Positions 55,536 through 64,000 of a stretch of DNA of 64,000 bases are shown in pieces. The DNA comes from Verrucomicrobiales bacterium. Its GTDB lineage: Bacteria; Verrucomicrobiota; Verrucomicrobiia; Limisphaerales; J093. The position numbers and the translations under genes were made by a program. The notes under the pieces were generated by a model, which did not search any database, was not told the DNA's origin, and saw only the letters and a program-made list of their open reading frames with translations. The first letter of the stretch is position 1; every line of letters starts with the position of its first letter. The DNA is taken from positions 124,001 through 188,000 of the forward strand of contig JACKPV010000029.1 in assembly GCA_024233305.1 (NCBI GenBank), given 5' to 3'.

Positions 55536-57254
55536 TCAACGGCTGGGACGCCAGTCGAGCAACCGCAACTGAACCGCGGTGCGGCCGTTGAACTCGTTGA
55601 TTTGCGGGACGCACGCCAGGTCGATGGTGCCGCTCGGCTGCGGCTTGTCCGCGCCTCCCCACCACACGACCTCGGTGGTGCGTCCGGCCTCGGAAACCCA
55701 GAATTTCACGTGCTGCTGCTCGCGGCCCATGCGCACGGGCGGGCGGCGCAGGGCCACGCGACGCACCATGACCTGCACGGGCGGATTGCCCTGTCCGGTG
55801 GGCTGGAGCCGGGCGAGTTCGCGCACCTGGCCCTCCGTGAGTTCGGCCAGCCCCGCCCGGGCGTCGAGCCGGAGTGGCGGCCGCAACTGCTCCGGCTTCA
55901 GGGCCCGGCGGGCCAGTTCGTTGAGCCGGGTGCGGAAGGCGGGCAGGTTGCGGGGATCGATCGTCAAGCCCGCCGCCATGGCGTGCCCGCCGTGCCGCAC
56001 CAGCAGATCGTCACACTGCCGCAAGGCCTCCGCCAGGTCGAACCCCTCGACACTCCGTCCCGACCCGCGCCACTCGTAACCGTCACCGCCCAGGATGATG
56101 GTCGGGCGGTAGAACTCGTGCAGGACCCGTGAGGCCACGATGCCCACCACACCGACGTGCCAGAGCAGTTGCCCTTCCACGATGACGAAATCGGTCTTTG
56201 GATTGAACCGCGCCTTGACCGCGCCGATGACCTCCTCGGCGATGCCCCGTTCGAGGTTCTGACGCTCCCGGTTGCGGTCATCGAGCGAACGGGCCAGCCG
56301 CCGGGCCGGGTCGAGTTCCTCCTCCATCAACAGGTCGAGAGCCTCGGTGGCATCCTCGAGCCGGCCGGCAGCATTGAGCCGGGGCGCGAGTTGGAACCCC
56401 ACCTCGAAGGGACCGATCGAGTTGTTGATCTGGGCGATTTCCTTCAACGCCCGGAGGCCTGGTCGGCGCAGCGCGTTCAGCCGCTCGAGGCCCACGGAAA
56501 CGAGGATCCGGTTCTCCCCGGTGACCGGCACCAGGTCGGCAATCGTCCCCAGCGCCACCAGGTCCAGCAGCGGCCGCAGGTCGAAACGGGTCGCCTCCTC
56601 GACCCCGCGCCGGCGCGCTTCCTTCACCACCCCGTGGGCCAGCTTGAAGGCGAGCCCGGCGGAGCACAGCTCGCGCAGACTCCCGGGCCCCGGCGAATTG
56701 AGCTGCGGATTCACCAGCGCCACGGCGGGCGGCGGCGGATCGGCGACCTGATGGTGGTCCAGCACGATCACATCGACGGCCTGGGTCTTGAGCCAGCGAA
56801 TGGTCTCCGTGGCCGTGGAGCCGCAGTCCACGGCGAGCAGCACCGTGGCCGGGAACTTCTCGAGGCAGTTCGCCACCGCGTCCCGGGTCAGCCCGTAACC
56901 TTCATCCAGCCGATGCGGGAGGTAGCAGTTCACCTGCCAGCCCAGGGCCCGCAACACTTGCAGCAGCAGCGCGGTCGCCGTCACGCCGTCCGCGTCGTAA
57001 TCCCCGAACAGGGCAATCGCCTCGCCCCGCTCCCGGGCCCGCCAGAGACGGTTCACCGCCGCCTCGAGATTGGGGAGCCGGGCGGGGTCGGAAAGCCCGC
57101 GCAAACGGGGTTCGAGAAACGCCGCGGCCCGCTCGGGTTCGTCCACCCCACGGTTCACGAGGCACTGGGCCAGCAAGGGGGAAAGCTCGAGTTCGGTCCG
57201 TAACCGCTCCGTCAGCAGGGGCTCTTCCGCGGCGAAAAGCCAGCGGTACCTCAT
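55536..57254 (-). CDS. recJ: Single-stranded-DNA-specific exonuclease RecJ
   Basis: RecJ degrades single-stranded DNA 5' to 3' in recombination and mismatch repair. The DHH motifs are intact: GDYDADGVTA, AVDCG, LDHHQ and NPQL, plus the DHHA1 motif RHGGHAMAAG. Length (572 residues) is normal. ATG 57254 precedes the family N-terminus YRWLFAAEEP; the frame extends 18 codons further upstream. Neighbours are unrelated. Confidence 0.95.
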   Translation of the reverse strand: MRYRWLFAAEEPLLTERLRTELELSPLLAQCLVNRGVDEPERAAAFLEPRLRGLSDPARLPNLEAAVNRLWRARERGEAIALFGDYDADGVTATALLLQVLRALGWQVNCYLPHRLDEGYGLTRDAVANCLEKFPATVLLAVDCGSTATETIRWLKTQAVDVIVLDHHQVADPPPPAVALVNPQLNSPGPGSLRELCSAGLAFKLAHGVVKEARRRGVEEATRFDLRPLLDLVALGTIADLVPVTGENRILVSVGLERLNALRRPGLRALKEIAQINNSIGPFEVGFQLAPRLNAAGRLEDATEALDLLMEEELDPARRLARSLDDRNRERQNLERGIAEEVIGAVKARFNPKTDFVIVEGQLLWHVGVVGIVASRVLHEFYRPTIILGGDGYEWRGSGRSVEGFDLAEALRQCDDLLVRHGGHAMAAGLTIDPRNLPAFRTRLNELARRALKPEQLRPPLRLDARAGLAELTEGQVRELARLQPTGQGNPPVQVMVRRVALRRPPVRMGREQQHVKFWVSEAGRTTEVVWWGGADKPQPSGTIDLACVPQINEFNGRTAVQLRLLDWRPSR

Positions 57255-57492
57255 GGCCCGCCCCTCCGCCGCGTCGCCCGCCCGCCATTCGGACGCCCCT
57301 CCAGCCACCGGTCGACAGCGCTCCCCGACACCGCCGCCCGGGCTTCAAAGGAGCCCGCAACGGCGCACTGCGTGTCGGTGGTGTCGGTCTGCACTGGTGG
57401 CATTCCCGGCAGCATGACCAAGCGCGATGCCCTTGGCGAGCCCGAATGCCGGACCCGCCACGGGCACGTCGTCCGCGATGCGCATGCCGGCT

Positions 57493-58935
57493 TCAACCGG
57501 GCGCCCAGCCGGGACGAGGAGCGCGTTGCAGCCAGCGGTTGGCCGCCGGGTTGTTGGTCACGCGCAGGTTGGCAGCATCCCACTCGATGCGGCCCTGCGC
57601 GCGCACCGCCACGTTGCCCAGGAGACAGACCTCGGTGAGCAACCCCGCGTGGTCCACGAAGTTGGCTCCCGGCGGCGGACCTCCGCGACAGGCGGCCACC
57701 CATTCGTGGTAGTGCCCCGGGGAACGCGGCAGGGTTTTGGGGGGCCGTCCATGGCCGTCCGCCAGGGCGTCGGGCAGCAGCCGTTGGCCCATCAGCACGC
57801 CTTTTTCGCCGAGGTAAAGCGTGTCGTTCAGGCCTTCGCCGGCTTCGAGACCCGACGGACGCGGCGGTTTCAGGCCGCCATCGTACCAGGTCAGGCGCAA
57901 CGGCGGATGCGCGCCGCGCGCAGGGAAGTCGAACCGGGCGATCACCCCCAGCGGGTAAATCTCCGTCCCAAGCTTCGTCGAACTCGCCTCGATGCTCGAT
58001 GGTGGTCCCAACTCGAGGGCCTTGAACACGGTCGACAGCTTGTGGCAGCCGAGGTCGCCGAGGAGGCCGGTGCCGAAGTCCCACCAGTTGCGCCAGGTCC
58101 AGGGATGATAGGCCGGATGATACGGCCGCTCGGGAGCGGGCCCGAGCCAGAGATCCCAGTCGAGCCCCGGCGGAACCGGCGGCGTTTCCGGGGGGCGGCC
58201 CTCCCCCTCGGGCCACTGCCAAAACCGGGCCGGCGACCAGACCTGCACTTCGCGCACCGCGCCGATGGCGCCCTCGGCGATCCACTCGCGGGTGATCCGC
58301 GCCTCTTCGGACGCCTGCCCGTGATTGCCGAGCTGGGTGGCCACGCCGGCGCGCCGGGCTGCTTCGGCCACCTGGCGCGCCTCGGCCACGGACCAGGTCA
58401 ACGGTTTCTCGCAGTAGACGTGCTTCCCCCGGTTCAACGCCGCCAGAGTGATCCCGGCGTGGGTGTGGTCCGGGGTGGAAACCACCACCGCATCGACATC
58501 CTCGCTGGCGAGCAGCTCGCGGTAGTCGGCGTAGGCACGGCAACCGGTCCCGCGGCCGGACCGGTTGCGTGCCGCGTAATGGCCGTCGACGGCGAGCCGG
58601 GCGGGTTCGCGGCCGCCGCGGCGGGTGTCCCGGCCTTGCGACCAGTTCCAGGAGAGGTAATCGGCGCTCTCGCGGTTGACGTCGCACACGGCCACGACCT
58701 GGATTTCGTCGAACTCGAGCAACGCCGCCAGGTTCTGCATCCCCTGGCCGCCCGTGCCGATGGCGGCCACGGTGCTCCGGGCGTTGGGGCCGGGTTGTCC
58801 GGCGCCGCCGAGAACACGGCGTGGCAGCACGGTGCACGAAGCGGCGCCGGCGGCGAGTTGCAGGAACCGACGACGCGATGGCCGCCGGGGATTCAGCGGA
58901 ATGGACGGCGGGCGGGTGGCGGGTGGGTGGTTCAC
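57493..58935 (-). CDS. Tat-exported Gfo/Idh/MocA-family oxidoreductase
   Basis: A twin-arginine signal (SRRRFLQLAAGA) precedes an NAD(P)-binding Rossmann fold with AAIGTGGQGMQN and the family EKPLTWSV motif containing the catalytic Lys. Secreted enzymes of this family are numerous in Verrucomicrobiota and Planctomycetota and are thought to oxidise or isomerise sugars during polysaccharide breakdown; the substrate is not evident. It is 22 bases upstream (in coordinates) of galM's stop, so the two likely form one transcript with galM first. Confidence 0.92.
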   Translation of the reverse strand: MNHPPATRPPSIPLNPRRPSRRRFLQLAAGAASCTVLPRRVLGGAGQPGPNARSTVAAIGTGGQGMQNLAALLEFDEIQVVAVCDVNRESADYLSWNWSQGRDTRRGGREPARLAVDGHYAARNRSGRGTGCRAYADYRELLASEDVDAVVVSTPDHTHAGITLAALNRGKHVYCEKPLTWSVAEARQVAEAARRAGVATQLGNHGQASEEARITREWIAEGAIGAVREVQVWSPARFWQWPEGEGRPPETPPVPPGLDWDLWLGPAPERPYHPAYHPWTWRNWWDFGTGLLGDLGCHKLSTVFKALELGPPSSIEASSTKLGTEIYPLGVIARFDFPARGAHPPLRLTWYDGGLKPPRPSGLEAGEGLNDTLYLGEKGVLMGQRLLPDALADGHGRPPKTLPRSPGHYHEWVAACRGGPPPGANFVDHAGLLTEVCLLGNVAVRAQGRIEWDAANLRVTNNPAANRWLQRAPRPGWAPG

Positions 58936-58957
58936 GATGGCCTTTCGGTGCCGGGAT

Positions 58958-60076
58958 TCAGCGGGCCGGGAAACGGAAGACGGTGACGCTGTTGAACAAC
59001 GCTCCCGGCCGCAGCACGCACGACGGGAATTGCGGCTGATTCGGGGAATCGGGGAAGTGCTGGGTTTCGAGACACACCGCGCGATGCTCGAGGTGATTGC
59101 CGGTGTAGAGCTGCACCCCGGGCTCGGTGGTGCGCACCTCCATCACCCGGCCCGACCTCGGCTCGCTCAACCGCGCGCAGAGACGCGGTTCCGCCGTGCC
59201 GGTTCCGAGCACGTAGTTGTGATCGTAACCGTTCATGCGGGGCTTGAGCTGGTCGATCCGTGCGCCGATCCGCGTCGGGGTGGTGAAGTCGAGGGGCGTG
59301 CCTTGCACCGGCGCGATCTTTCCCGTGGGGATGAGTTCCGCATCCGCCGGCGTGTAACGATCCGCCGCCAGCCAGAGCACGTGGTCCAGCGCGCTCCCTT
59401 CGCCGGCGAGGTTGAAGTAGGCGTGATTGGTCAGGTTCAGCACGGTCGGCTTGTCGGTCACCGCGCGATAGGTCAGCCAAAGCTCGTTGTCGGCGGTGAG
59501 CCGGTAAGTGACTGAAACGGTCAGCTCGCCAGGATAGCCTTCCTCGCCGTCCGCGCTCCGGTACGTCAACCGCACCGCCGGCCCGCCGCCCTCTCCCGCC
59601 GGTCGGAGCTCGCCGGACCAGAGCCCCCGCGCGAATCCGGTTCGTCCTCCGTGGATGTGGTTCCGTCCATTGTTCGCCGCGAGCCGGTATTCCACGTCAT
59701 CCAGCCGGAACCGCGCGCCGGCTATCCGGTTGGCAAACCGCCCGATGACCGAGGCGGCCGGCACGCGACCCGCCAGAAAGTCCTCCAGGTCGTCCGAACC
59801 ATGGATCACGTTCACCGTGCCGCCGTGGTCGTCGGGGAGGCGGATTTCGGTCAGCGTGGCACCCAGCGTCATGACCTTCACCACCATGCCGTTTTCGTTC
59901 CGGAGGGTGTAACGCTGCACCTCCCGACCGTCGGGAAGCCGGCCGAAAACCTCGGTGGACACGGGTGGCAACGCGGTGGTTTCACCGGCGGCGACCAGCG
60001 TCGGCGTCAGGAACAACAGGCCGGTGACAACCATCCGACCGATCGGCCGGCGCAGGGCGGAGAGGGGCATTTTCAT
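58958..60076 (-). CDS. galM: Exported aldose 1-epimerase (mutarotase)
   Basis: The 372-residue protein starts with a signal peptide (GRMVVTGLLFLTPTLVAAG) and then the GalM fold. NRIAGARFRLD, NNGRNHIHGG, NLTNHAYFNL (catalytic His) and CLETQHFPDSPNQP (catalytic Glu) are visible. It interconverts alpha and beta anomers of sugars such as galactose or glucose. An extracytoplasmic form fits with the Tat-exported sugar oxidoreductase encoded 22 bases downstream. Confidence 0.93.
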   Translation of the reverse strand: MKMPLSALRRPIGRMVVTGLLFLTPTLVAAGETTALPPVSTEVFGRLPDGREVQRYTLRNENGMVVKVMTLGATLTEIRLPDDHGGTVNVIHGSDDLEDFLAGRVPAASVIGRFANRIAGARFRLDDVEYRLAANNGRNHIHGGRTGFARGLWSGELRPAGEGGGPAVRLTYRSADGEEGYPGELTVSVTYRLTADNELWLTYRAVTDKPTVLNLTNHAYFNLAGEGSALDHVLWLAADRYTPADAELIPTGKIAPVQGTPLDFTTPTRIGARIDQLKPRMNGYDHNYVLGTGTAEPRLCARLSEPRSGRVMEVRTTEPGVQLYTGNHLEHRAVCLETQHFPDSPNQPQFPSCVLRPGALFNSVTVFRFPAR

Positions 60077-60491
60077 GGCGTGCGGAACGGGTTCTTTGCT
60101 TGCGTGAAGCTAGCCGTTGCCGGCCTCGCTGTCGCGGCAAAAGACGCGCCACGATCGCCGGGGGCGCCACGCGGCTGGTTCGGAGTGCGGATTTCATTCC
60201 GCGGCAGGCAGGACTTTCGGCGGGGCCGGCGAGGTGGCTTCCACGCTCCATTCCCCGGCTGCCTTGAACTCGGAAAGGGCCGGGATGCGCCCATCGCCGG
60301 CCGCGGCGGCGGACGGCCCGGGGCCGGCGATGCGCTGCGGTTCCGTGCGGTTCCCCACACCGTCCCCGGCTGCGGCCTCGCCGGGCTTCCGCACGGATCG
60401 ACTTACACCGCCCCGGCGAGAAAGTAATTGCCTCATCGGGGAGCGACGGCAAACTGTCGACACTGAGTTCAAAACGAACGAAAGCAACGCC
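60077..60491. other. 415-bp divergent intergenic region
   Basis: This region separates galM (minus) from lemA (plus). A minus-strand frame at 60194-60514 has codon use like a real gene near its end but no recognised domain, so I did not call it. No RNA gene or clear promoter is seen; the last 60 bases before lemA are relatively AT-rich and may hold its promoter. Confidence 0.4.
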
Positions 60492-61103
60492 ATGATCGTA
60501 TCCTGGTTACTCATAGTTCCCCTGGTCCTCCTCGGCGGGCTGGTGCTGGTCCTCGGTCTTTACGCCATCACCGCCTACAACCGCCTCATCGGCCTGCGCA
60601 ACCGGTTCAAGAATGCCTATGCCCAGATCGATGTGCAGCTCAAACGGCGTTACGATCTGATTCCGAACCTCGTCGAGACCGCCAAGGGCTACATCAAACA
60701 CGAACGCGAAACCCTCGAAGCCGTCATCCAGGCCCGCAACGACGCGGCGTCGGCGAACGCGAGGGTGGCGGCGAACCCGGGCGATCCCTCGAGCATGGGC
60801 CAACTGGCCGGTGCGGAAGCGGCGTTGACCGGCTCGCTCGGGCGCCTGTTCGCCCTGGCCGAGGCGTATCCCGACCTCAAGGCCAACCAGACCATGGCCA
60901 GCCTCATGGAGGAACTCACCAGCACGGAGAACAAGGTGTCCTTCGCGCGGCAGGCCTACAACGACTCCGTGATGACTTACAACACCGCCCGCGAGAGCTT
61001 CCCGAGCAACCTCATCGCCGGCATGTTCAACTTCCAGGCCGCCGAGTCGTTCGTCATCGAGGACGAGCAGGAAAGGCAGGCGCCGAAAGTGTCCTTCACC
61101 TGA
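60492..61103 (+). CDS. lemA: LemA family protein
   Basis: The 203-residue protein has one N-terminal membrane helix (SWLLIVPLVLLGGLVLVLGLY) followed by the four-helix LemA domain. That domain carries AYNRLIGLRNRFKNAYAQIDVQLKRRYDLIPNLVETAKGY, AYPDLKANQ and ARQAYNDSVMTYN. LemA proteins are membrane-anchored, with roles in envelope stress, and are commonly encoded beside M48 peptidases, as here. The ATG at 60492 is preceded by an A-rich stretch rather than a clear ribosome site. Confidence 0.93.
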   Translation: MIVSWLLIVPLVLLGGLVLVLGLYAITAYNRLIGLRNRFKNAYAQIDVQLKRRYDLIPNLVETAKGYIKHERETLEAVIQARNDAASANARVAANPGDPSSMGQLAGAEAALTGSLGRLFALAEAYPDLKANQTMASLMEELTSTENKVSFARQAYNDSVMTYNTARESFPSNLIAGMFNFQAAESFVIEDEQERQAPKVSFT

Positions 61104-61239
61104 AGCGCCCCGGCCCGCCGTGGCCTCCCACCGGTTCCGCGTCCTCCGCCCGGGTGCAGGGCGCGGAGCCGGGGAGATCACGGGGCAACGGCGGCGCTCA
61201 CCGAACCGCCTCGCTTGAACGGATCGCGTCGTTTACCGC

Positions 61240-63186
61240 ATGGACTTTTTCGCCCGCCAGGATCAGGCCCGCCGGAACACGAAACTGCTCGTGTTCTATT
61301 TTTGCGCCGCCGTCGGCGTCATCGTCGGGTCCGTCTATCTGGTGCTTGCGGGGCTCTTCCTGCGACCGAAGCGCGATCCGTTGGCCAGCCTGGAGTGGCT
61401 GTGGAATCCGCCGTGGATGGGATGGGTTGCGCTGGGCACCCTGGCGGTGATCGCGCTGGGGAGCTTGTTCAAGATCCTCGAATTGTCGCGCGGCGGTGCC
61501 GCGGTGGCCACCGCGCTGGGGGGGCGTCCCGTGAGCCCGCAAACCACCGACCCGGACGAACGGAAGTTGCTCAACGTGGTCGAGGAAATGGCCATCGCTT
61601 CCGGCGTGCCGGTGCCTGATGTCTACCTGCTCGAGCGCGAGCAGGGGATCAACGCGTTCGCCGCCGGATTCAAGCCGGGAGATGCGGTCATCGGGGTGAC
61701 GCGGGGCTGCGTGCGGATGCTCACGCGCGACGAGTTGCAGGGCGTCATGGCGCATGAGTTCAGTCACATCCTGAACGGCGACATGCGGCTGAACCTGCGG
61801 TTGATCGGCTGGTTGAACGGCATCCTCTGTCTGGCCCTCCTCGGCTACTACCTGATGCGGATTTCGTTCTACAGCGGCGGCGGCAGCAGCAGCAGTGGCG
61901 GCGGGGGCAAGAAGGGCGGCAATCCGCTGCCGCTCATCGGCCTCGCCCTGCTCGTCATCGGCTGGACCGGCGTGTTCTTCGGGCGGTTGATCAAGAGCGC
62001 CGTGTCCCGGCAACGGGAGTTCCTGGCCGACGCGGCGGCGGTGCAGTTCACGCGCAATCCGGACGGTCTGGTCAGCGCGTTGAAGAAGATCGGCGGGGCC
62101 AGCCAGGGATCCCGCATCCAGGCGGCGGCGGCCGAGGAAGCCAGCCACCTGTTCTTCGGCAACGGACTCAAGCCGCCGCTGTTCTCCGGCCTCTTTGCCA
62201 CCCATCCCCCGCTCGCACGGCGCATCCAGGTTTGGGAGCCATCCTTCGACGGCCGGTATTCCGCCGTCCAGGCCGATCGCCCCGCCCCGCAGCCGGCCCC
62301 CGCACCCGCCGGGCGGAAGGAAGGGCAGGAACGGCTCATGGGGTTGGCGGGCGCGGCCGCCGCCTTGAGCGTGAGCGCCGGGAACGCGATGCAGAATGCC
62401 GGCGAACCCACCTTCGCCCATCTCGCGCTGGCGGGGGAATTGATGGCGGCCCTTTCCGACCGGATCCGGGCCGCGACCCGGGAACCCTTCGGAGCGACGG
62501 CCCTGGTCCATGGCATGCTGTGCGCCAAGGGTGGCGAGACGGCGGAAGCCGCGGCGAAGCTGCTCCCGCCGCCAGTGTGGCAGGAGGTCGAACGACTGCT
62601 GCCGGAGCTCCGGGCCTTGCCGCCCCGGACGCGACTGCCCCTGCTGGAGATGAGCCTGCCCGCGCTGCGCGAGTTGTCGCCGGCGCAGTTCGATCAGTTC
62701 GATGCGGCAGTGCGCGGCCTGGTCGAGGCCGACAGTGAAATCGATCTGTTCGAGTATGCGGCCCTCAAGCTGCTGGCCCGCCACCTGACCCCGCACTTCC
62801 GCAAGCCCGCGAAGCAACGAACCGCGCAATACTACTCGCTCCAACCGCTGCTCAACGAATGCGCGGTGCTCCTCTCCGCCCTGGCCCATGTCGGCAACGA
62901 GGAGGACGCGGCGGCGGACCAGGCGTACCAGGCGGGAATCAGCCGGCTGGGGCTCACCGGCGCGGCGCCCGCCCTGCAACCCTTCGGTTCGGCCAACCTG
63001 CCGCAGGTCGATCAAGCGCTGGACCAGTTGGCGCTCACCGCCCTCCCCCTGAAACGGAAGTTGCTGGATGCCTGCGCGCACGCCGTCGCCGCCGATGGGA
63101 CCCTCGGCGAACGCGAAGCCGAGCTGTTGCGCGCCATTGCCGACGCGTTGGGGTGTCCGGTGCCCCCGTTCCTGCGGGCGGGCTGA
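61240..63186 (+). CDS. M48-family membrane metallopeptidase with TerB-like tail
   Basis: The 648-residue protein has two N-terminal membrane helices. A zinc-peptidase domain follows with AHEFSH (172-176) as zinc motif and E260 (SRQREFLADAAA) as third ligand, then another helix pair separated by a Gly/Ser-rich loop. The family (HtpX-like) degrades misfolded membrane proteins. The C-terminal 280 residues are an extra helical region whose last part (DACAHAVAADGTLGEREAELLRAIADALG) resembles a TerB/DUF533-type domain. It is the second gene of a lemA-M48 pair, with a 136-base gap. Confidence 0.92.
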   Translation: MDFFARQDQARRNTKLLVFYFCAAVGVIVGSVYLVLAGLFLRPKRDPLASLEWLWNPPWMGWVALGTLAVIALGSLFKILELSRGGAAVATALGGRPVSPQTTDPDERKLLNVVEEMAIASGVPVPDVYLLEREQGINAFAAGFKPGDAVIGVTRGCVRMLTRDELQGVMAHEFSHILNGDMRLNLRLIGWLNGILCLALLGYYLMRISFYSGGGSSSSGGGGKKGGNPLPLIGLALLVIGWTGVFFGRLIKSAVSRQREFLADAAAVQFTRNPDGLVSALKKIGGASQGSRIQAAAAEEASHLFFGNGLKPPLFSGLFATHPPLARRIQVWEPSFDGRYSAVQADRPAPQPAPAPAGRKEGQERLMGLAGAAAALSVSAGNAMQNAGEPTFAHLALAGELMAALSDRIRAATREPFGATALVHGMLCAKGGETAEAAAKLLPPPVWQEVERLLPELRALPPRTRLPLLEMSLPALRELSPAQFDQFDAAVRGLVEADSEIDLFEYAALKLLARHLTPHFRKPAKQRTAQYYSLQPLLNECAVLLSALAHVGNEEDAAADQAYQAGISRLGLTGAAPALQPFGSANLPQVDQALDQLALTALPLKRKLLDACAHAVAADGTLGEREAELLRAIADALGCPVPPFLRAG

Positions 63187-63209
63187 AGCCGCGGTCCGGC
63201 GGGGCGCCC

Positions 63210-64000
63210 TCAGCCCGAACCCGGATAAAGCAGCGGATAATCGATGGCCTGGATGCCGACGATGGCCGCCACGCCGAGGATGTCGTGGGCGCTGGATCCG
63301 CGCGAGACGTCGGCGGCGGGCCGGTTCAGCCCGAGCAGGACCTGTCCGTAGGCGTTGGCCCGCGCCACGTGGCGCAGGAGCTTGCTGCCGATGTTGCCGG
63401 CGTTGAGGTCGGGGAAGACGAGCACATTGGCCTGTCCTGCGACCTTGCTTTCGGGCAACTTCCGGGCCGCCACGTCCGCCACCAGCGCCGCATCGAGCTG
63501 CAGCTCCCCGTCCACGTCAGCCGCCAGGCCCTGAATCACCGCCTTTTCCTGGGCCAGCGCGGTGGCCTGGCGGATACGCTCCAGCGACGGGTGATGGGCG
63601 CTCCCCTTCGTCGAAAAGGACAGCATCGCGACCCGGGGCCGGACGCCGAGCAGATGCCGCGCCAGCCGGGCGGTGGCCAGGGCGATCTCGGCGAGCTGCT
63701 CCGCCGACGGCTCGGGAATCACACCGCAATCGGCCATGAACAGCACGCCGTCCGCGCCGAACCGGCTGTCCTCGACCTCCATGATCATGCAGCTGGTGGC
63801 CACGTTCGCGGAGGGGGCCACCTTGAGGATCTGGAACAACGGGCGCAGCACGCTGCCGGTGTATTCGTTGGTCCCGGACACCAGACCGTCCGCCCGGTGC
63901 ATGGCGACCATCATCGCGCCGTAGTAGTTGGGCTTGACCATGGTGTCCCGGGCCTCGTCGGCCGTGACCCCGCGCGCGCGGCGGAGATCCTGAAAACGCT
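63210..64000 (-). CDS. pta: Phosphate acetyltransferase catalytic domain (5' partial)
   Basis: The frame runs off the right window edge, so the gene starts outside. The visible 263 codons form the C-terminal catalytic domain of the Pta/Ptb family: ADGLVSG, FMADCGVIPEPSAEQLAEIA, MLSFSTKGSAHHP and DLNAGNIGSKLLRH. Pta converts acetyl-CoA and phosphate to acetyl phosphate, linked to acetate kinase in fermentation or acetate uptake. The upstream part (...ARDTMVKPNYYGAMMV) continues in frame to the edge, so the in-window ATG at 63941 is not the start. Confidence 0.9.
   Translation of the reverse strand, partial: RFQDLRRARGVTADEARDTMVKPNYYGAMMVAMHRADGLVSGTNEYTGSVLRPLFQILKVAPSANVATSCMIMEVEDSRFGADGVLFMADCGVIPEPSAEQLAEIALATARLARHLLGVRPRVAMLSFSTKGSAHHPSLERIRQATALAQEKAVIQGLAADVDGELQLDAALVADVAARKLPESKVAGQANVLVFPDLNAGNIGSKLLRHVARANAYGQVLLGLNRPAADVSRGSSAHDILGVAAIVGIQAIDYPLLYPGSG

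Noticed and set aside
60194..60514. 106-codon minus-strand open frame before lemA
   Set aside because: The 3' end has plausible codon use, but the N-terminal half looks random, no family is recognised and it overlaps the lemA start region.
1..64000. tRNA, rRNA or CRISPR features
   Set aside because: I scanned for TTCGA-type T-loops with adjoining stems, rRNA landmarks and regularly spaced short repeats. The few GGTTCGA matches (for example near 19407 and 40465) lack a cloverleaf, and no regular repeat-spacer pattern is present.

Overview
This 64 kb window is a GC-rich stretch of bacterial chromosome with dense genes on both strands. The lineage is probably Verrucomicrobiota, most likely a Pedosphaera/Limisphaera-type member; this is inferred from gene style, not from a marker tree. 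The pointers are a type II/IV pseudopilin with a long extracellular tail, an ECF sigma factor fused to a membrane and periplasmic-type tail, giant secreted proteins ending in a W...FFRL/FYRL-type module, a sulfatase plus a DUF2961/GH172 protein plus a Tat-exported Gfo/Idh/MocA oxidoreductase, and a B12-dependent ribonucleotide reductase. I see no rRNA, tRNA, CRISPR array, phage or complete mobile element.

Layout. 1-10.3 kb: the 3' part of a giant secreted subtilase with about 15 DUF11 repeats, convergent with a cardiolipin synthase. 10.5-12.9 kb: a pseudopilin, then pilT with a small PilZ-like gene. 12.9-16.3 kb: a lipid and translation operon reading leftward, coaD, yceD, rpmF, plsX, fabH. 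16.4-21.7 kb: a cyclic-nucleotide cluster made of a CHASE2 class III cyclase, a FecR-domain protein and two stand-alone cNMP-binding proteins, with trpS between the last two. 21.8-27.1 kb: a metallophosphoesterase/thioesterase pair, a glycoside hydrolase-glycosyltransferase fusion, sufT and msrA. 27.2-33.4 kb: a large secreted protein with a triplicated module, divergent from a sulfatase. 33.4-36.9 kb: an accessory patch with a 196-bp inverted-repeat element, the ECF sigma fusion, an IS630 transposase fragment and a decayed Phd/VapC-type toxin-antitoxin pair. 36.9-42.2 kb: nrdJ, an L,D-transpeptidase and argA. 42.2-45.6 kb: a tight recO, DUF502, ybeY, phoH, HIT operon. 45.6-53.4 kb: a hybrid histidine kinase, hslR, argF, a DHH phosphoesterase and an orphan type II secretion F-like gene. 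53.4-60.1 kb: carbohydrate-related GH172, recJ, a Gfo/Idh/MocA oxidoreductase and galM. 60.5-64 kb: lemA with an M48 peptidase, and the 3' part of pta.

The most system-like region is 16.4-21.7 kb. A periplasmic FecR-type protein and a CHASE2 cyclase could turn an envelope signal into a cyclic nucleotide, with two small binding proteins as readouts that have no visible DNA-binding domain. The second candidate is the single-polypeptide fusion of a clan-A hydrolase to a membrane GT2 glycosyltransferase. The accessory patch at 33.4-36.9 kb shows clear genome decay: a frameshifted PIN toxin gene cut short where an IS630 remnant begins.
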